DNA from: Variovorax sp. PAMC26660 | GTDB taxonomy: Bacteria; Pseudomonadota; Gammaproteobacteria; Burkholderiales; Burkholderiaceae_C | Direction of reading: 5' to 3' | DNA length: 64,000 bases | Assembly: GCF_014302995.1 (NCBI RefSeq) | Contig: NZ_CP060295.1 | Location: 124,001 to 188,000, forward strand | In this document: piece after piece, positions 63,727 to 64,000 of the stretch | How positions within the stretch are numbered: position 1 is the stretch's first letter | How the letters are laid out: every line of letters begins with the position of its first letter | The notes under the pieces: model-generated | The model's database searches: none | What the model was told of the DNA's origin: nothing | The model's input: the letters and a program-made list of their open reading frames with translations, nothing else | Translations under genes and position numbers: made by a program

Positions 63727-64000
63727 ATGAAACCCGTCTCCGAACTGCTCAAGCGTCATGACTCCGCGGCCTGGCGCACCTCGCCCCACACCAGCGTGTT
63801 CGATGCGCTGGCCACGCTGGCCCACTTCGAGGTAGGCGCGCTGATGGTGATGGACGGCGAGAAGCTGGTGGGCTTCCTGTCCGAACGCGACTACACCCGC
63901 AAGGTGGCGCTGCAAGGCAAGAACTCGAAGGAGATGAAGGTCTCCGAGATCATGACGCCCGACGTGATGACCGTCACCCCGCAGACCCGCACGCGCGCCT
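63727..64000 (+). CDS. CBS-domain protein (3' end outside window)
   Basis: The first 91 codons are visible. The sequence shows one CBS motif (SVFDALATLAHFEVGALMVM then GEKLVGFLSERDYTRKVALQ) and the start of a second (VSEIMTPDVMTVTPQT). Two tandem CBS motifs form a Bateman domain that binds adenosyl ligands or NAD. Stand-alone CBS-pair proteins of ~145 residues are common in Burkholderiales; function usually unknown. Ribosome-binding region GGAGTG lies ~8 bp upstream. Confidence 0.85.
   Translation, partial: MKPVSELLKRHDSAAWRTSPHTSVFDALATLAHFEVGALMVMDGEKLVGFLSERDYTRKVALQGKNSKEMKVSEIMTPDVMTVTPQTRTRA

Overview
The window is GC-rich (roughly two thirds G+C) bacterial chromosome, tightly packed on both strands. 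The gene content suggests a betaproteobacterium of the Comamonadaceae, most likely Variovorax or a close relative: an orphan Bug-type tricarboxylate receptor, many orphan solute receptors, a self-sufficient CYP116B-type P450, an MdtABC/OprM pump, SPW and DUF6622-like small membrane proteins, and Comamonadaceae-style intergenic palindromes. This assignment is inferred from gene types and composition; no rRNA or tRNA gene is present to confirm it.

Layout. 1-3.3 kb: 3' part of mutS, an Anbu proteasome-like protease and an alpha/beta hydrolase. 3.3-9.0 kb: amidase, a YCII protein, a GNAT acetyltransferase and a NarL-type response regulator overlapping its 7TM histidine kinase. 9.0-13.3 kb: P450-reductase fusion and Bug receptor, divergent from an IclR regulator with a tandem operator between them. 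13.3-20.1 kb: uppP, an unrecognised protein, then an amino-acid operon (aminotransferase, ABC receptor, Asp/Glu racemase-like enzyme) divergent from an RpiR regulator, and a GntR regulator. 20.3-31 kb: an SPW membrane protein, then the mdtA-mdtB-mdtC-oprM efflux operon, with a ~577-bp near-palindrome between mdtB and mdtC. 31-36 kb: small membrane proteins, a fatty-acid/sterol hydroxylase, a lysophospholipase-like hydrolase and a 2TM/LytS/LytT sensory triad closed by a strong terminator. 36-45.5 kb: glnS, lipoproteins, rluE-like gene, M23 peptidase, membrane Mrr-like nuclease, DoxX, an AstE/AspA-like deacylase and an ammonium transporter with a sigma-54 promoter. 45.7-48.2 kb: a relic of a filamentous phage (gene V-like ssDNA-binding protein, a chain of overlapping micro-genes, a divergent repressor with operators) inserted in, and splitting, a LytTR regulator gene. 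48.3-52 kb: acyltransferase, thioesterase and a DUF4139 protein. 52-59.3 kb: TonB receptor, two ABC-2 permeases, an ABC ATPase, a zinc-free L36 paralogue (ykgO) and a Zur-like repressor, which together look like a zinc-responsive locus. 59.3-64 kb: SUFU-domain protein, a lipoprotein, the RbgA/YlqF GTPase, a small secreted protein and the start of a CBS-domain protein.

The most unusual feature is a ~250-bp element present three times (4876-5128, 51874-52130, 57357-57612) in the same orientation. Each copy folds into two long hairpins whose loops are perfectly complementary to one another over at least 26 nt. It carries no credible gene, and two copies lie about 20 bp upstream of start codons.
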